Source: Megachile rotundata | Lineage: Eukaryota; Arthropoda; Insecta; Hymenoptera; Megachilidae | Assembly (NCBI RefSeq): GCF_050947335.1 | Contig: NW_027473368.1 | Location: 372,001-436,000, forward strand | Length of the DNA: 64,000 bases | Direction: 5' to 3' | In this document: piece after piece, positions 1 through 16,200 of the stretch | Layout: each line of letters begins with the position of its first letter | How positions within the stretch are numbered: the stretch's first letter is position 1 | The notes under the pieces: generated by a model | The model's input: the letters and a program-made list of their open reading frames with translations, nothing else | Database searches by the model: none | Told to the model about the DNA's origin: nothing | Program-made: the position numbers and the translations under genes

Positions 1-2558
1 TCACAATCACACAATCACAATCACACAATCCCAATCACACTATCACAATCATAAAATCACAATCATACAATCACAATCATACAATCACAATCATACTATC
101 ACAATCATACTATCGCAATGATACAATCACAATCATACAACCACAATCATACGAAGACAATCATACAATTACTACTATACAATCACAATCATACAAAAAC
201 AATCATACAATCACAATCATACGATGACAATCCTACAATTACTACTATACAATCACAATCACACAAAAACAATCATACAATCACAATCATACAATCACAA
301 TCATACAATCACAATCATACAATCACAATCATACTATCGCAATGATACAATCACAATCATACAATCACAATCATACTATCGCAATCATACAATCACAATC
401 GTACAATCACAATCATACAATCACAATCATACAATCACAATCATTCAATCACAATCATGCAATCACAATCATACAATCAGAATCATACAATCACAATCAT
501 ACGATCACAATCATACGAAGACAATCATACGATGACAATCATACAATTACTACTATACAATCACAATCATACAAAAACAATCATACAATCACAATCATAC
601 AAAAACAATGATACAATCGCAATCATGCAATCACAATCATACAATCACAATCATACGATCACAATCATACGAAGACAATCATACAATTACTACTATACAA
701 TCACAATCATACAAAAACAATCATACAAACACAATCATACGATGACAATCATACAATTACTACTATACAATCACAATCACACATTCACAATCATACAATC
801 ACAGTCATACATTCACAATCATACAATCACAATCATACAATCACAATAATACAATCACAATCATGCAATCTCAATCATACAATCACAATCATACAATCAC
901 AATCACACAATCACAATCACACAATCCCAATCACACTATCACAATCATAAAATCACAATCATACAATCACAATCATACAATCACAATCATACTATCACAA
1001 TCATACTATCGCAATGATACAATCACAATCATACAACCACAATCATACGAAGACAATCATACAATTACTACTATACAATCACAATCATACAAAAACAATC
1101 ATACAATCACAATCATACGATGACAATCCTACAATTACTACTATACAATCACAATCACACAAAAACAATCATACAATCACAATCATACAATCACAATTAT
1201 ACAATCACAATCATACATTCACAATCATACAATCACAATCATAGAATCACAATCATATGATCACAATCAAACAATCACAATGATACAATCACAATCATAC
1301 AATCACAATCATACAATCACAATCATACAATCACAATCATACGATCACAATCATACGAAGACAATCATACAATTACTACTATACAATCACAATCATACAA
1401 AAGCAATCATACAATCACAGTCATACGATGACAATCATACAATTACTACTATACAATCACAATCATACAAAAACAATCATACAAACACAATCATACGATG
1501 ACAATCATACAATTACTACTATACAATCACAATCACACATTCACAATCATACAATCACAGTCATACATTCACAATCATACAATCACAATCATACAATCAC
1601 AATAATACAATCACAATCATGCAATCTCAATCATACAATCACAATCATACAATCACAATCACACAATCACAATCACACAATCCCAATCACACTATCACAA
1701 TCATAAAATCACAATCATACAATCACAATCATACAATCACAATCATACTATCACAATCATACTATCGCAATGATACAATCACAATCATACAACCACAATC
1801 ATACGAAGACAATCATACAATTACTACTATACAATCACAATCATACAAAAACAATCATACAATCACAATCATACGATGACAATCCTACAATTACTACTAT
1901 ACAATCACAATCACACAAAAACAATCATACAATCACAATCATACAATCACAATCATACAATCACAATCATACATTCACAATCATACAAAAACAATGATAC
2001 AATCACAATCATACAATCACAATCATACAATCACAATCATACAATCACAATCATACGATCACAATCATACGAAGACAATCATACAATTACTACTATACAA
2101 TCACAATCACACAATCCCAATCACACTATCACAATCATACAATCACAATCATACAATCACAATCATACAATCACAATCATACTATCACAATCATACTATC
2201 GCAATGATACAATCACAATCATACAACCACAATCATACGAAGACAATCATACAATTACTACTATACAATCACAATCATACAAAAACAATCATACAATCAC
2301 AATCATACGATGACAATCCTACAATTACTACTATACAATCACAATCACACAAAAACAATCATACAATCACAATCATACAATCACAATCATACAATCACAA
2401 TCATACATTCACAATCATACAATCACAATCATACAATCACAATCATATGATCACAATCAAACAATCACAATGATACAATCACAATCATACAATCACAATC
2501 ATACAATCACAATCATACAATCACAATCATACAATCACAATCATACAATCACAGTCAT
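1..2558 (+). repeat. Left-edge block with 756-bp periodicity
   Basis: This block lacks the doublet and FK landmarks. It repeats a segment marked by acaatcccaatcac, then actatcgcaatgat, then acaaccacaatcat and two acaattactactat monomers. The marker ATG of actatcgcaatgat falls at 118, 1014, 1770 and 2204, giving spacings of 896, 756 and 434 bp, which are 64, 54 and 31 monomers. The same segment recurs near 9398, 28004, 30216, 46695, 48907 and 62613. No gene is seen. Confidence 0.85.
725..1985 (+). repeat. Direct tandem repeat, period 756 bp (54 monomers)
   Basis: 725-1229 and 1481-1985 align monomer by monomer, including the unusual acaaacacaatcat, acattcacaatcat, gcaatctcaatcat and aaaatcacaatcat units. 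I noted a substitution near 1198 (acaatcacaattat in the first copy). After about 1229 the copies part: the first runs into agaatcacaatcat and atgatcacaatcaa, the second into acaaaaacaatgat. Confidence 0.8.
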
Positions 2559-3110
2559 ACAATCATAATCATATAATCACACTCATAAAATTGCAATCAT
2601 ACAATCGCAATCATACAATCACAATCATACCATCACAATCATACAGGCACAATCATAAAATCACAATCATAGAATCACAATCATACAAAAACAATCATGC
2701 AATCACAATCATGTAATCACAATCGTACAATCGCAATGGAACAATCAGAACCATATGATCACAATCATACAATCACAATCATACAATCTCAATCATACAC
2801 GCGCCATCTTACAATCACAATCATACAATCACAATCATACAATCACAATCATACAATCACAATCATACAAAAACAATCATACAATCACAATCATACAATC
2901 ACAGTCATACAATCATAATCATATAATCACACTCATAAAATTGCAATCATACAATCGCAATCATACAATCACAATCATACCATCACAATCATACAGGCAC
3001 AATCATAAAATCACAATCATAGAATCACAATCATACAAAAACAATCATGCAATCACAATCATGTAATCACAATCGTACAATCGCAATCGAACAATCAGAA
3101 CCATATGATC
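2559..3110 (+). repeat. Doublet D1 (U-E1-CG unit-U-E2)
   Basis: The U part (138 bp) begins acaatcataatcat, ataatcacactcat, aaaattgcaatcat. E1 starts at 2697 and E2 at 3047, a spacing of 350 bp, one monomer longer than the usual 336. The CG-bearing monomer acacgcgccatctt is at 2797-2810. E1 carries a private change in its third monomer (gcaatgga where other copies have gcaatcga). Continuation after E2 is type I (single gcaatc unit, later accatcccaatcat and acaagcacaatcat). Confidence 0.9.
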
Positions 3111-4098
3111 ACAATCATACAATCACAATCATGCAATCACAATCATACAATCACAATCATACAATCACAATCATACAATCACAATCATGCAATCACAATC
3201 ATACAATCACAATCATACAATCACAATCATACCATCCCAATCATACAATCACAATCACACAATCGCAATCATACAAACACAATCATACAAAAACAATGAT
3301 ACAAGCACAATCATACAATCACAATCATACAATCACAATCATACAATCACAATCATACATTCACAATCATACAATCACAATCATACAATCACAATCATAC
3401 AATCACAATAATACAATCACAATCATACAATCTCAATCATACAATCACAATCATACAATCACAATCATACAATCACAATCATACAATCACAATCATACAA
3501 TCACAATCATACAATCACAATCATACTATCGCAATCATACAACCACAATCGTACAATCACAATCATACAATCACAATCATTCAATCACAATCATGCAATC
3601 ACAATCATACAATCACAATCATACAATCACAATCATACAATCACAATCATACACAAACAATGATACAATCGCAATCATACAATTCAAATCATACAATTCA
3701 AATCATACAATCACAATCATACAATCACAATCATACAATCACAATCATACGATCACAATCATACGAAGACAATCATACAATTACTACTATACAATCACAA
3801 TCATACGAAAACAATCATACAATCACAATCATACGATGACAATCATACAATTACTACTATACAATCACAATCATACAAAAACAATCATACAATCACAATC
3901 ATACAATCACAATCATACAATCACAATCATACATTCACAATCATACAATCACAATCATACAATCACAATCATACAATCACAATAATACAATCACAATCAT
4001 ACAATCTCAATCATACAATCACAATCATACAATCACAATCATACAATCACAATCATACAATCACAATAATACAATCACAATCATACAATCTCAATCAT
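3111..4098 (+). repeat. Inter-doublet satellite, type I, with FK module
   Basis: Follows D1 with the type I order: two gcaatcacaatcat units, accatcccaatcat, acaaaaacaatgat, acaagcacaatcat, acattcacaatcat, then the 56-bp FK module at 3651-3706 (acacaaacaatgat, acaatcgcaatcat and two acaattcaaatcat). An acgaagacaatcat/acaattactactat pair follows. No gene is seen. Confidence 0.85.
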
Positions 4099-4622
4099 AC
4101 AATCATAATCATATAATCACACTCATAAAATTGCAATCATACAATCGCAATCATACAATCACAATCATACCATCACAATCATACAGGCACAATCATAAAA
4201 TCACAATCATAGAATCACAATCATACAAAAACAATCATGCAATCACAATCATGTAATCACAATCGTACGATCGCAATCGAACAATCAGAACCATATGATC
4301 ACAATCATACAATCTCAATCATACACGCGCCATCTTACAATCACAATCATACAATCACAATCATACAATCACAATCATACAAAAACAATCATACAATCAC
4401 AATCATACAATCACAGTCATACAATCATAATCATATAATCACACTCATAAAATTGCAATCATACAATCGCAATCACACAATCACAATCATACCATCACAA
4501 TCATACAGGCACAATCATAAAATCACAATCATAGAATCACAATCATACAAAAACAATCATGCAATCACAATCATGTAATCACAATCGTACAATCGCAATC
4601 GAACAATCAGAACCATATGATC
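4099..4622 (+). repeat. Doublet D2, short form (322-bp spacing)
   Basis: E1 at 4237 and E2 at 4559 are 322 bp apart because one canonical monomer before the CG unit is missing; acacgcgccatctt lies at 4323-4336. E1 carries gtacgatcgcaatc instead of gtacaatcgcaatc, creating overlapping CGTACG and CGATCG palindromes. This variant is shared with D4, D11 and D16. Confidence 0.9.
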
Positions 4623-7121
4623 ACAATCATACAATCACAATCATGCAATCACAATCATACAATCACAATCATACAATCACAATCATACAATCACAATCAT
4701 GCAATCACAATCATACAATCACAATCATACAATCACAATCATACCATCCCAATCATACAATCACAATCACACAATCGCAATCATACAATCACAATCATAC
4801 AAAAACAATGATACAAGCACAATCATACAATCACAATCATACAATCACAATCATACAATCACAATCATACAATCACAATCATACATTCACAATCATACAA
4901 TCACAATCATACAATCACAATCATACAATCACAATAATACAATCACAATCATACAATCTCAATCATACAATCACAATCATACAATCACAATCATACAATC
5001 ACAATCATACAATCACAATCATACAATCACAATCATACAATCACAATCATACAATCACAATCATACTATCGCAATCATACAACCACCATCGTACAATCAC
5101 AATCATACAATCACAATCATTCAATCACAATCATGCAATCACAATCATACAATCACAATCATACAATCACAATCATACAATCACAATCATACACAAACAA
5201 TGATACAATCGCAATCATACAATTCAAATCATACAATTCAAATCATACAATCACAATCATACAATCACAATCATACAATCACAATCATACGATCACAATC
5301 ATACGAAGACAATCATACAATTACTACTATACAATCACAATCATACGAAAACAATCATGCAATCACAATCATACGATGACAATCATACAATTACTACTAT
5401 ACAATCACAATCATACAAAAACAATCATACAATCACAATCATACAATCACAATCATACAATCACAATCATACATTCACAATCATACAATCACAATCATAC
5501 AATCACAATCATACAATCTCAATAATACAATCACAATCATACAATCTCAATCATACAATCACAATCATACAATCACAATCATACAATCACAATCATACAA
5601 TCACAATCATACAATCACAATCGTACAATCACAATCGTACAATCACAATCGTACAATCACAATCATACAATCACAATCATACAATCACAAACATACTATC
5701 GCAATCATACAATCACAATCGTACAATCACAATCATACAATCACAATCATTCAATCACAATCATGCAATCACAATCATACAATCACAATCATACAATCAC
5801 AATCATACAAAAACAATCATACAATCACAATCATACAATCACAATCATACAATCACAATCATACAATCACAATCATACAATCACAATCATACAATCACAA
5901 TCATGCAATCACAATCATACAATCACAATCATACAATCACAATCATACAATCACAATCATACCATCCCAATCATACAATCACAATCACACAATCGCAATC
6001 ATAGAATCACAATCATACAAAAACAATGATACAATCACAATCATACAATCACAATCATACAATCACAATCATACAATCACAATCATACGATCACAATCAT
6101 ACGAAGACAATCATACAATTACTACTATACAATCACAATCATACAATACAATCATACAATCACAATCATACAATCACAATCATACATTCACAATCATACA
6201 ATCACAATCATACAATCACAATCATACAATCACAATAATACAATCACAATCATACAATCTCAATCATACAATCGCAATCATACAATCACAATCATACAAT
6301 CACAATCATACAATCACAATCATACAAACACAATCATACAATCACAATCATACTATCGCAATCATACAATCACAATCGTACAATCACAATCATACAATCA
6401 CAATCATTCAATCACAATCATGCAATCACAATCATACAATCACAATCATACAATCACAATCATACAATCACAATCATGCAATCACAATCATACAATCACA
6501 ATCATACAATCACAATCATACCATCCCAATCATACAATCACAATCACACAATCGCAATCATACAATCACAATCATACAAAAACAATGATACAATCACAAT
6601 CATACAATTACAATCATACAATCACAATCATACAATCACAATCATACGATCACAATCATACGAAGACAATCATACAATTCCTACTATACAATCACAATCA
6701 TACAAAAACAATCATACAATCACAGTCATACAATCACAATCATACAATCACAATCATACATTCACAATCATACAATCACAATAATACAATCACAATCATA
6801 CAATCTCAATCATACAATCACAATCATACAATCACAATCATGCAATCACAATCATACAATCACAACAATACAATCACAATCATACAATCACAATCATACA
6901 ATCACAATCAAACAATCACAATCATACAATCACAATCATACAATCACAATCATACAATCACAATCATACAATCACAATCATACTATCGCAATCATACAAT
7001 CACAATCGTACAATCACAATCATACAATCACAATCATTCAATCACAATCATGCAATCACAATCATACAATCACAATCATACAATCACAATCATACAAAAA
7101 CAATCATACAATCACAGTCAT
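4623..7121 (+). repeat. Inter-doublet satellite with FK, CCT monomer and a 13-bp unit
   Basis: Type I continuation. FK module at 5191-5246. Three successive A13G monomers (acaatcacaatcgt) lie around 5620-5652, where most other copies have two. The off-register unit acaatacaatcat is at 6143-6155. The CCT monomer acaattcctactat is at 6674-6687. No gene is seen. Confidence 0.85.
6143..6155 (+). repeat. 13-bp monomer acaatacaatcat (first register shift)
   Basis: Related copies have the 14-bp acaaaaacaatcat here. Monomer starts are at position modulo 14 = 11 before this unit and 10 after it. It follows an acgaagacaatcat / acaattactactat pair. Confidence 0.9.
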
Positions 7122-7658
7122 ACAATCATAATCATATAATCACACTCATAAAATTGCAATCATACAATCGCAATCATACAATCACAATCATACCATCACA
7201 ATCATACAGGCACAATCATAAAATCACAATCATAGAATCACAATCATACAAAAACAATCATGCAATCACAATCATGTAATCACAATCGTACAATCGCAAT
7301 CGAACAATCAGAACCATATGATCACAATCATACAATCACAATCATACAATCTCAATCATACACGCGCCATCTTACAATCACAATCATACAATCACAATCA
7401 TACAATCACAATCATACAAAAACAATCATACAATCACAATCATACAATCACAGTCATACAATCATAATCATATAATCACACTCATAAAATTGCAATCATA
7501 CAATCGCAATCACACAATCACAATCATACCATCACAATCATACAGGCACAATCATAAAATCACAATCATAGAATCACAATCATACAAATCAATCATGCAA
7601 TCACAATCATGTAATCACAATCGTACAATCGCAATCGAACAATCAGAACCATATGATC
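7122..7658 (+). repeat. Doublet D3, with a 1-bp deletion
   Basis: E1 at 7260, E2 at 7595, spacing 335 bp instead of 336 because the monomer just before E2 is 13 bp. CG unit at 7360-7373. Continuation after E2 is type II: two adjacent gcaatc/gcactc monomers, then acgatcacaatcat and acgaagacaatcat. Confidence 0.9.
7584..7596 (+). repeat. 13-bp monomer acaaatcaatcat (second register shift)
   Basis: All other doublets have a 14-bp monomer here, nearly always acaaaaacaatcat. The phase changes from 10 to 9 (modulo 14) at this unit and stays there to 38.49 kb. Confidence 0.9.
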
Positions 7659-10242
7659 ACAATCATACAATCACAATCATGCAATCACAATCATGCACTC
7701 ACAATCATACAATCACAATCATACAATCACAATCATACGATCACAATCATACGAAGACAATCATACGATGACAATCATACAATTACTACTATACAATCAC
7801 AATCATACAAAAACAATCATACAATCACAATCATACAATCACAATCATACAATCACAATCATACATTCACAATCATACAATCACAATCATACAATCACAA
7901 TCATACAATCACAATAATACAATCACAATCATACAATCACAATCACACAATCGCAATCATACAATCACAATCATACAAAAACAATGATACAATCGCAATC
8001 ATGCAATCACAATCATACAATCACAATCATACGATCACAATCATACGAAGACAATCATACAATTACTACTATACAATCACAATCATACAAAAACAATCAT
8101 ACAACCACAATCACACATTCACAATCATACAATCACAGTCATACATTCACAATCATACAATCACAATCATACAATCACAATCATATAATCACAATAATAC
8201 AATCACAATCATGCAATCTCAATCATACAATCACAATCATACAATCACAATCACACAATCCCAATCACACTATCGCAATCATACAATCACAATCATACAA
8301 TCACAATCATACAATCACAATCATACTATCGCAATGATACAATCACAATCATACAATCACAATCATACTATCGCAATCATACAATCACAATCGTACAATC
8401 ACAATCATACAATCACAATCATACAATCACAATCATTCAATCACAATCATGCTATCACAATCATACAATCAGAATCATACAATCACAATCATACGATCAC
8501 AATCATACGAAGACAATCATACGATGACAATCATACAATTACTACTATACAATCACAATCATACAAAAACAATCATACAATCACAATCATACAATCACAA
8601 TCATACAATCACAATCATACATTCACAATCATACAATCACAATCATACAATCACAATCACACAATCACAATAATACAATCACAATCATACAATCACAATC
8701 ATGCAATCACAATCATGCAATCACAATCATACAATCACAATCATACAATCACAATCATACGATCACAATCATACGAAGACAATCATACGATGACAATCAT
8801 ACAATTACTACTATACAATCACAATCATACAAAAACAATCATACAATCACAATCATACAATCACAATCATACAATCACAATCATACATTCACAATCATAC
8901 AATCACAATCATACAATCACAATCATACAATCACAATAATACAATCACAATCATACAATCACAATCACACAATCGCAATCATACAATCACAATCATACAA
9001 AAACAATGATACAATCGCAATCATGCAATCACAATCATACAATCACAATCATACGATCACAATCATACGAAGACAATCATACAATTACTACTATACAATC
9101 ACAATCATACAAAAACAATCATACAAACACAATCATACGATGACAATCATACAATTACTACTATACAATCACAATCACACATTCACAATCATACAATCAC
9201 AGTCATACATTCACAATCATACAATCACAATCATACAATCACAATAATACAATCACAATCATGCAATCTCAATCATACAATCACAATCATACAATCACAA
9301 TCACACAATCCCAATCACACTATCACAATCATACAATCAGAATCATACAATCACAATCATACAATCACAATCATACTATCACAATCATACTATCGCAATG
9401 ATACAATCACAATCATACAACCACAATCATACGAAGACAATCATACAATTACTACTATACAATCACAATCATACAAAAACAATCATACAATCACAATCAT
9501 ACGATGACAATCCTACAATTACTACTATACAATCACAATCACACAAAAACAATCATACAATCACAATCATACAATCACAATCATACAATCACAATCATAC
9601 ATTCACAATCATACAATCACAATCATACAATCACAATCATATGATCACAATCAAACAATCACAATCATTCAATCACAATCATGCAATCACAATCATACAA
9701 TCACAATCATACAATCACAATCATACAATCACAATCATGCAATCACAATCATACAATCACAATCATACAATCACAATCATACAATCACAATCATACACAA
9801 ACAATGATACAATCGCAATCATACAATTCAAATCATACAATTCAAATCATACAATCACAATCATACAATCACAATCATACAATCACAATCATACGATCAC
9901 AATCATACGAAGACAATCATACAATTACTACTATACAATCACAATCATACGAAAACAATCATACAATCACAATCATACGATGACAATCATACAATTACTA
10001 CTATACAATCACAATCATACAAAAACAATCATACAATCACAATCATACAATCACAATCATACAATCACAATCATACATTCACAATCATACAATCACAATC
10101 ATACAATCACAATCATACAATCACAATAATACAATCACAATCATACAATCTCAATCATACAATCACAATCATACAATCACAATCATACAATCACAATCAT
10201 ACAATCACAATAATACAATCACAATCATACAATCTCAATCAT
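7659..10242 (+). repeat. Inter-doublet satellite, type II, with left-edge-type segment and FK
   Basis: Three blocks with acgaagacaatcat followed by acgatgacaatcat or acaattactactat lie near 7750, 8510 and 8770. A left-edge-type segment (actatcgcaatgat, acaaccacaatcat) is centred on 9398-9660, followed by FK at 9795-9850. No gene is seen; a 428-codon forward ORF here is only the repeat read through. Confidence 0.85.
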
Positions 10243-10780
10243 ACAATCATAATCATATAATCACACTCATAAAATTGCAATCATACAATCGCAATCATAC
10301 AATCACAATCATACCATCACAATCATACAGGCACAATCATAAAATCACAATCATAGAATCACAATCATACAAAAACAATCATGCAATCACAATCATGTAA
10401 TCACAATCGTACGATCGCAATCGAACAATCAGAACCATATGATCACAATCATACAATCACAATCATACAATCTCAATCATACACGCGCCATCTTACAATC
10501 ACAATCATACAATCACAATCATACAATCACAATCATACAAAAACAATCATACAATCACAATCATACAATCACAGTCATACAATCATAATCATATAATCAC
10601 ACTCATAAAATTGCAATCATACAATCGCAATCACACAATCACAATCATATCATCACAATCATACAGGCACAATCATAAAATCACAATCATAGAATCACAA
10701 TCATACAAAAACTATCATGCAATCACAATCATGTAATCACAATCGTACAATCGCAATCGAACAATCAGAACCATATGATC
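10243..10780 (+). repeat. Doublet D4 (336-bp spacing)
   Basis: E1 at 10381, E2 at 10717, CG unit at 10481-10494. E1 has the gtacgatcgcaatc variant. Private changes: atcatcac where others have accatcac near 10650, and acaaaaactatcat just before E2. Type I continuation. Confidence 0.92.
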
Positions 10781-12706
10781 ACAATCATACAATCACAATC
10801 ATGCAATCACAATCATACAATCACAATCATACAATCACAATCATACAATCACAATCATGCAATCACAATCATACAATCACAATCATACAATCACAATCAT
10901 ACCATCCCAATCATACAATCACAATCACACAATCGCAATCATACAATCACAATCATACAAAAACAATGATACAAGCACAATCATACAATCACAATCATAC
11001 AATCACAATCATACAATCACAATCATACATTCACAATCATACAATCACAATCATACAATCACAATCATACAATCACAATAATACAATCACAATCATACAA
11101 TCTCAATCATACAATCACAATCATACAATCACAATCATACAATCACAATCATACAATCACAATCATACAATCACAATCATACAATCACAATCATACTATC
11201 GCAATCATACAACCACAATCGTACAATCACAATCATACAATCACAATCATTCAATCACAATCATGCAATCACAATCATACAATCACAATCATACAATCAC
11301 AATCATACAATCACAATCATACACAAACAATGATACAATCGCAATCATACAATTCAAATCATACAATTCAAATCATACAATCACAATCATACAATCACAA
11401 TCATACAATCACAATCATACGATCACAATCATACGAAGACAATCATACAATTACTACTATACAATCACAATCATACGAAAACAATCATGCAATCACAATC
11501 ATACGATGACAATCGTACAGTTACTACTATACAATCACAATCATACAAAAACAATCATACAATCACAATCATACAATCACAATCATACAATCACAATCAT
11601 ACATTCACAATCATACAATCACAATCATACAATCACAATCATACAATCACAATAATACAATCACAATCATACAATCTCAATCATACAATCACAATCATAC
11701 AATCACAATCATACAATCACAATCATACAATCACAATCATACAATCACAATCATACAATCACAATCGTACAATCACAATCGTACAATCACAATCATACAA
11801 TCACAATCATACAATCACAATCATACAATCACAAACATACTATCGCAATCATACAATCACAATCGTACAATCACAATCATACAATCACAATCATTCAATC
11901 ACAATCATGCAATCACAATCATACAATCACAATCATACAATCACAATCATACAAAAACAATCATACAATCACAATCATTCAATCACACTCATGCAATCAC
12001 AATCATACAATCACAATCATACAATCACAATCATACAATCACAATCATGCAATCACAATCATACAATCACAATCATACAATCACAATCATACCATCCCAA
12101 TCATACAATCACAATCACACAATCGCAATCATACAATCACAATCATACAAAAACAATGATACAATCACAATCATACAATTACAATCATACAATCACAATC
12201 ATACAATCACAATCATACGATCACAATCATACGAAGACAATCATACAATTCCTACTATACAATCACAATCATACAAAAACAATCATACAATCACAGTCAT
12301 ACAATCACAATCATACAATCACAATCATACATTCACAATCATACAATCACAATAATACAATCACAATCATACAATCTCAATCATACAATCACAATCATAC
12401 AATCACAATCATACAATCACAATCATACAATCACAACAATACAATCACAATCATGCAATCACAATCATACAATCACAATCAAACAATCACAATCATACAA
12501 TCACAATCATACAATCACAATCATACAATCACAATCATACAATCACAATCATACTATCGCAATCATACAATCACAATCGTACAATCACAATCATACAATC
12601 ACAATCATTCAATCACAATCATGCAATCACAATCATACAATCACAATCATACAATCACAATCATACAAAAACAATCATACAATCACAATCATACAATCAC
12701 AGTCAT
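10781..12706 (+). repeat. Inter-doublet satellite, type I, with FK and CCT
   Basis: FK at 11321-11376, a doubled A13G pair near 11765-11785, CCT monomer at 12245-12258. Contains a gatgacaatcgt / acagttactactat variant pair near 11510-11525 that is shared with 15.6, 21.1, 24.9 and 43.6 kb, marking common descent. No gene is seen. Confidence 0.85.
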
Positions 12707-13244
12707 ACAATCATAATCATATAATCACACTCATAAAATTGCAATCATACAATCGCAATCATACAATCACAATCATACCATCACAATCATACAGGCACAA
12801 TCATAAAATCACAATCATAGAATCACAATCATACAAAAACAATCATGCAATCACAATCATGTAATCACAATCGTACAATCGCAATCGAACAATCAGAACC
12901 ATATGATCACAATCATACAATCACAATCATACAATCTCAATCATACACGCGCCATCTTACAATCACAATCATACAATCACAATCATACAATCACAATCAT
13001 ACAAAAACAATCATACAATCACAATCATACAATCACAGTCATACAATCATAATCATATAATCACACTCATAAAATTGCAATCATACAATCGCATTCACAC
13101 AATCACAATCATACCATCACAATCATACAGGCACAATCATAAAATCACAATCATAGAATCACAATCATACAAAAACAATCATGCAATCACAATCATGTAA
13201 TCACAATCGTACAATCGCAATCGAACAATCAGAACCATATGATC
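12707..13244 (+). repeat. Doublet D5, gcattcac lineage
   Basis: E1 at 12845, E2 at 13181, CG unit at 12945-12958. The second U part has gcattcac at 13091, a variant shared only with D6, D7, D8, D13 and D14. Continuation is type II, but acgaagacaatcat is missing at first and the block is shorter than in D6. Confidence 0.92.
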
Positions 13245-16200
13245 ACAATCATACAATCACAATCATGCAATCACAATCATGCAATCACAATCATACAATC
13301 ACAATCATACAATCACAATCATACGATCACAATCATACAATCACAATCATACAATCACAATAATACAATCACAATCATACAATCACAATCACACAATCGC
13401 AATCATACAATCACAATCATACAAAAACAATGATACAATCGCAATCATGCAATCACAATCATACAATCACAATCATACGATCACAATCATACGAAGACAA
13501 TCATACAATTACTACTATACAATCACAATCATACAAAAACAATCATACAATCACAATCATACAATCACAATCATACAATCACAATCATACATTCACAATC
13601 ATACAATCACAATCATACAATCACAATCATACAATCACAATAATACAATCACAATCATACAATCACAATCACACAATCGCAATCATACAATCACAATCAT
13701 ACAAAAACAATGATACAATCGCAATCATGCAATCACAATCATACAATCACAATCATACGATCACAATCATACGAAGACAATCATACAATTACTACTATAC
13801 AATCACAATCATACAAAAACAATCATACAACCACAATCACACATTCACAATCATACAATCACAGTCATACATTCACAATCATACAATCACAATCATACAA
13901 TCACAATCATATAATCACAATAATACAATCACAATCATGCAATCTCAATCATACAATCACAATCATACAATCACAATCACACAATCCCAATCACACTATC
14001 GCAATCATACAATCACAATCATACAATCACAATCATACAATCACAATCATACTATCGCAATGATACAATCACAATCATACAATCACAATCATACTATCGC
14101 AATCATACAATCACAATCATACAATCACAATCATACAATCACAATCATTCAATCACAATCATGCAATCACAATCATACAATCAGAATCATACAATCACAA
14201 TCATACGATCACAATCATACGAAGACAATCATACGATGGCAATCATACAATTACTACTATACAATCACAATCATACAAAAACAATCATACAATCACAATC
14301 ATACAATCACAATCATACAATCACAATCATACAATCACAATCATACATTCACAATCATACAATCACAATCATACAATCGCAATCACACAATCACAATAAT
14401 ACAATCACAATCATACAATCACAATCACGCAATCGCAATCATACAATCACAATCATACAAAAACAATGATACAATCGCAATCATGCAATCACAATCATAC
14501 AATCACAATCATACGATCACAATCATACGAAGACAATCATACAATTACTACTATACAATCACAATCATACAAAAACAATCATACAAACACAATCATACGA
14601 TGACAATCATACAATTACTACTATACAATCACAATCACACATTCACAATCATACAATCACAGTCATACATTCACAATCATACAATCACAATCATACAATC
14701 ACAATCATATAATCACAATAATACAATCACAATCATGCAATCTCAATCATACAATCACAATCATACAATCACAATCACACAATCCCAATCACACTATCGC
14801 AATCATACAATCACAATCATACAATCACAATCATACAATCACAATCATACTATCGCAATGATACAATCACAATCATACAATCACAATCATACTATCGCAA
14901 TCATACAATCACAATCGTACAATCACAATCATGCAATCACAATCATACAATCACAATCATACAATCACAATCATACCATCACAATCATACCATCCCAATC
15001 ATACAATCACAATCACACAATCGCAATCATACAATCACAATCATACAAAAACAATGATACAAGCACAATCATACAATCACAATCATACAATCACAATCAT
15101 ACAATCACAATCATACATTCACAATCATACAATCACAAGCATACAATCACAATCATACAATCACAATAATACAATCACAATCATACAATCTCAATCATAC
15201 AATCACAATCATACAATCACAATCATACAATCACAATCATACAATCACAATCATACAATCACAATCATACAATCACAATCATACTATCGCAATCATACAA
15301 CCACAATCGTACAATCACAATCATACAATCACAATCATTCAATCACAATCATGCAATCACAATCATACAATCACAATCATACAATCACAATCATACACAA
15401 ACAATGATACAATCGCAATCATACAATTCAAATCATACAATTCAAATCATACAATCACAATCATACAATCACAATCATACAATCACAATCATACGATCAC
15501 AATCATACGAAGACAATCATACAATTACTACTATACAATCACAATCATACGAAAACAATCATGCAATCACAATCATACGATGACAATCGTACAGTTACTA
15601 CTATACAATCACAATCATACAAAAACAATCATACAATCACAATCATACAATCACAATCATACAATCACAATCATACATTCACAATCATACAATCACAATC
15701 ATACAATCACAATCATACAATCACAATAATACAATCACAATCATACAATATCAATCATACAATCACAATCATACAATCACAATCATACAATCACAATCAT
15801 ACAATCACAATCATACAATCACAATCATACAATCACAATCGTACAATCACAATCGTACAATCACAATCATACAATCACAATCATACAATCACAATCATAC
15901 AATCACAAACATACTATCGCAATCATACAATCACAATCGTACAATCACAATCATACAATCACAATCATTCAATCACAATCATGCAATCACAATCATACAA
16001 TCACAATCATACAATCACAATCATACAAAAACAATCATACAATCACAATCATACAATCACAATCATACAATCACAATCATACAATCACAATCATACAATC
16101 ACAATCATACAATCACAATCATGCAATCACAATCATACAATCACAATCATACAATCACAATCATACAATCACAATCATACCATCCCAATCATACAATCAC

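Noticed and set aside
160..200. Bacterial promoter or terminator elements in the AT-rich units (for example tactatac)
   Set aside because: TATA-like strings recur with every acaattactactat monomer and there is no gene to serve; no hairpin is possible in G-free DNA.
2797..2810. CENP-B box in the CG-bearing monomer
   Set aside because: acacgcgccatctt does not fit the known CENP-B box pattern (core TTCG, A, CGGG); only the idea of a conserved box within a satellite is retained.
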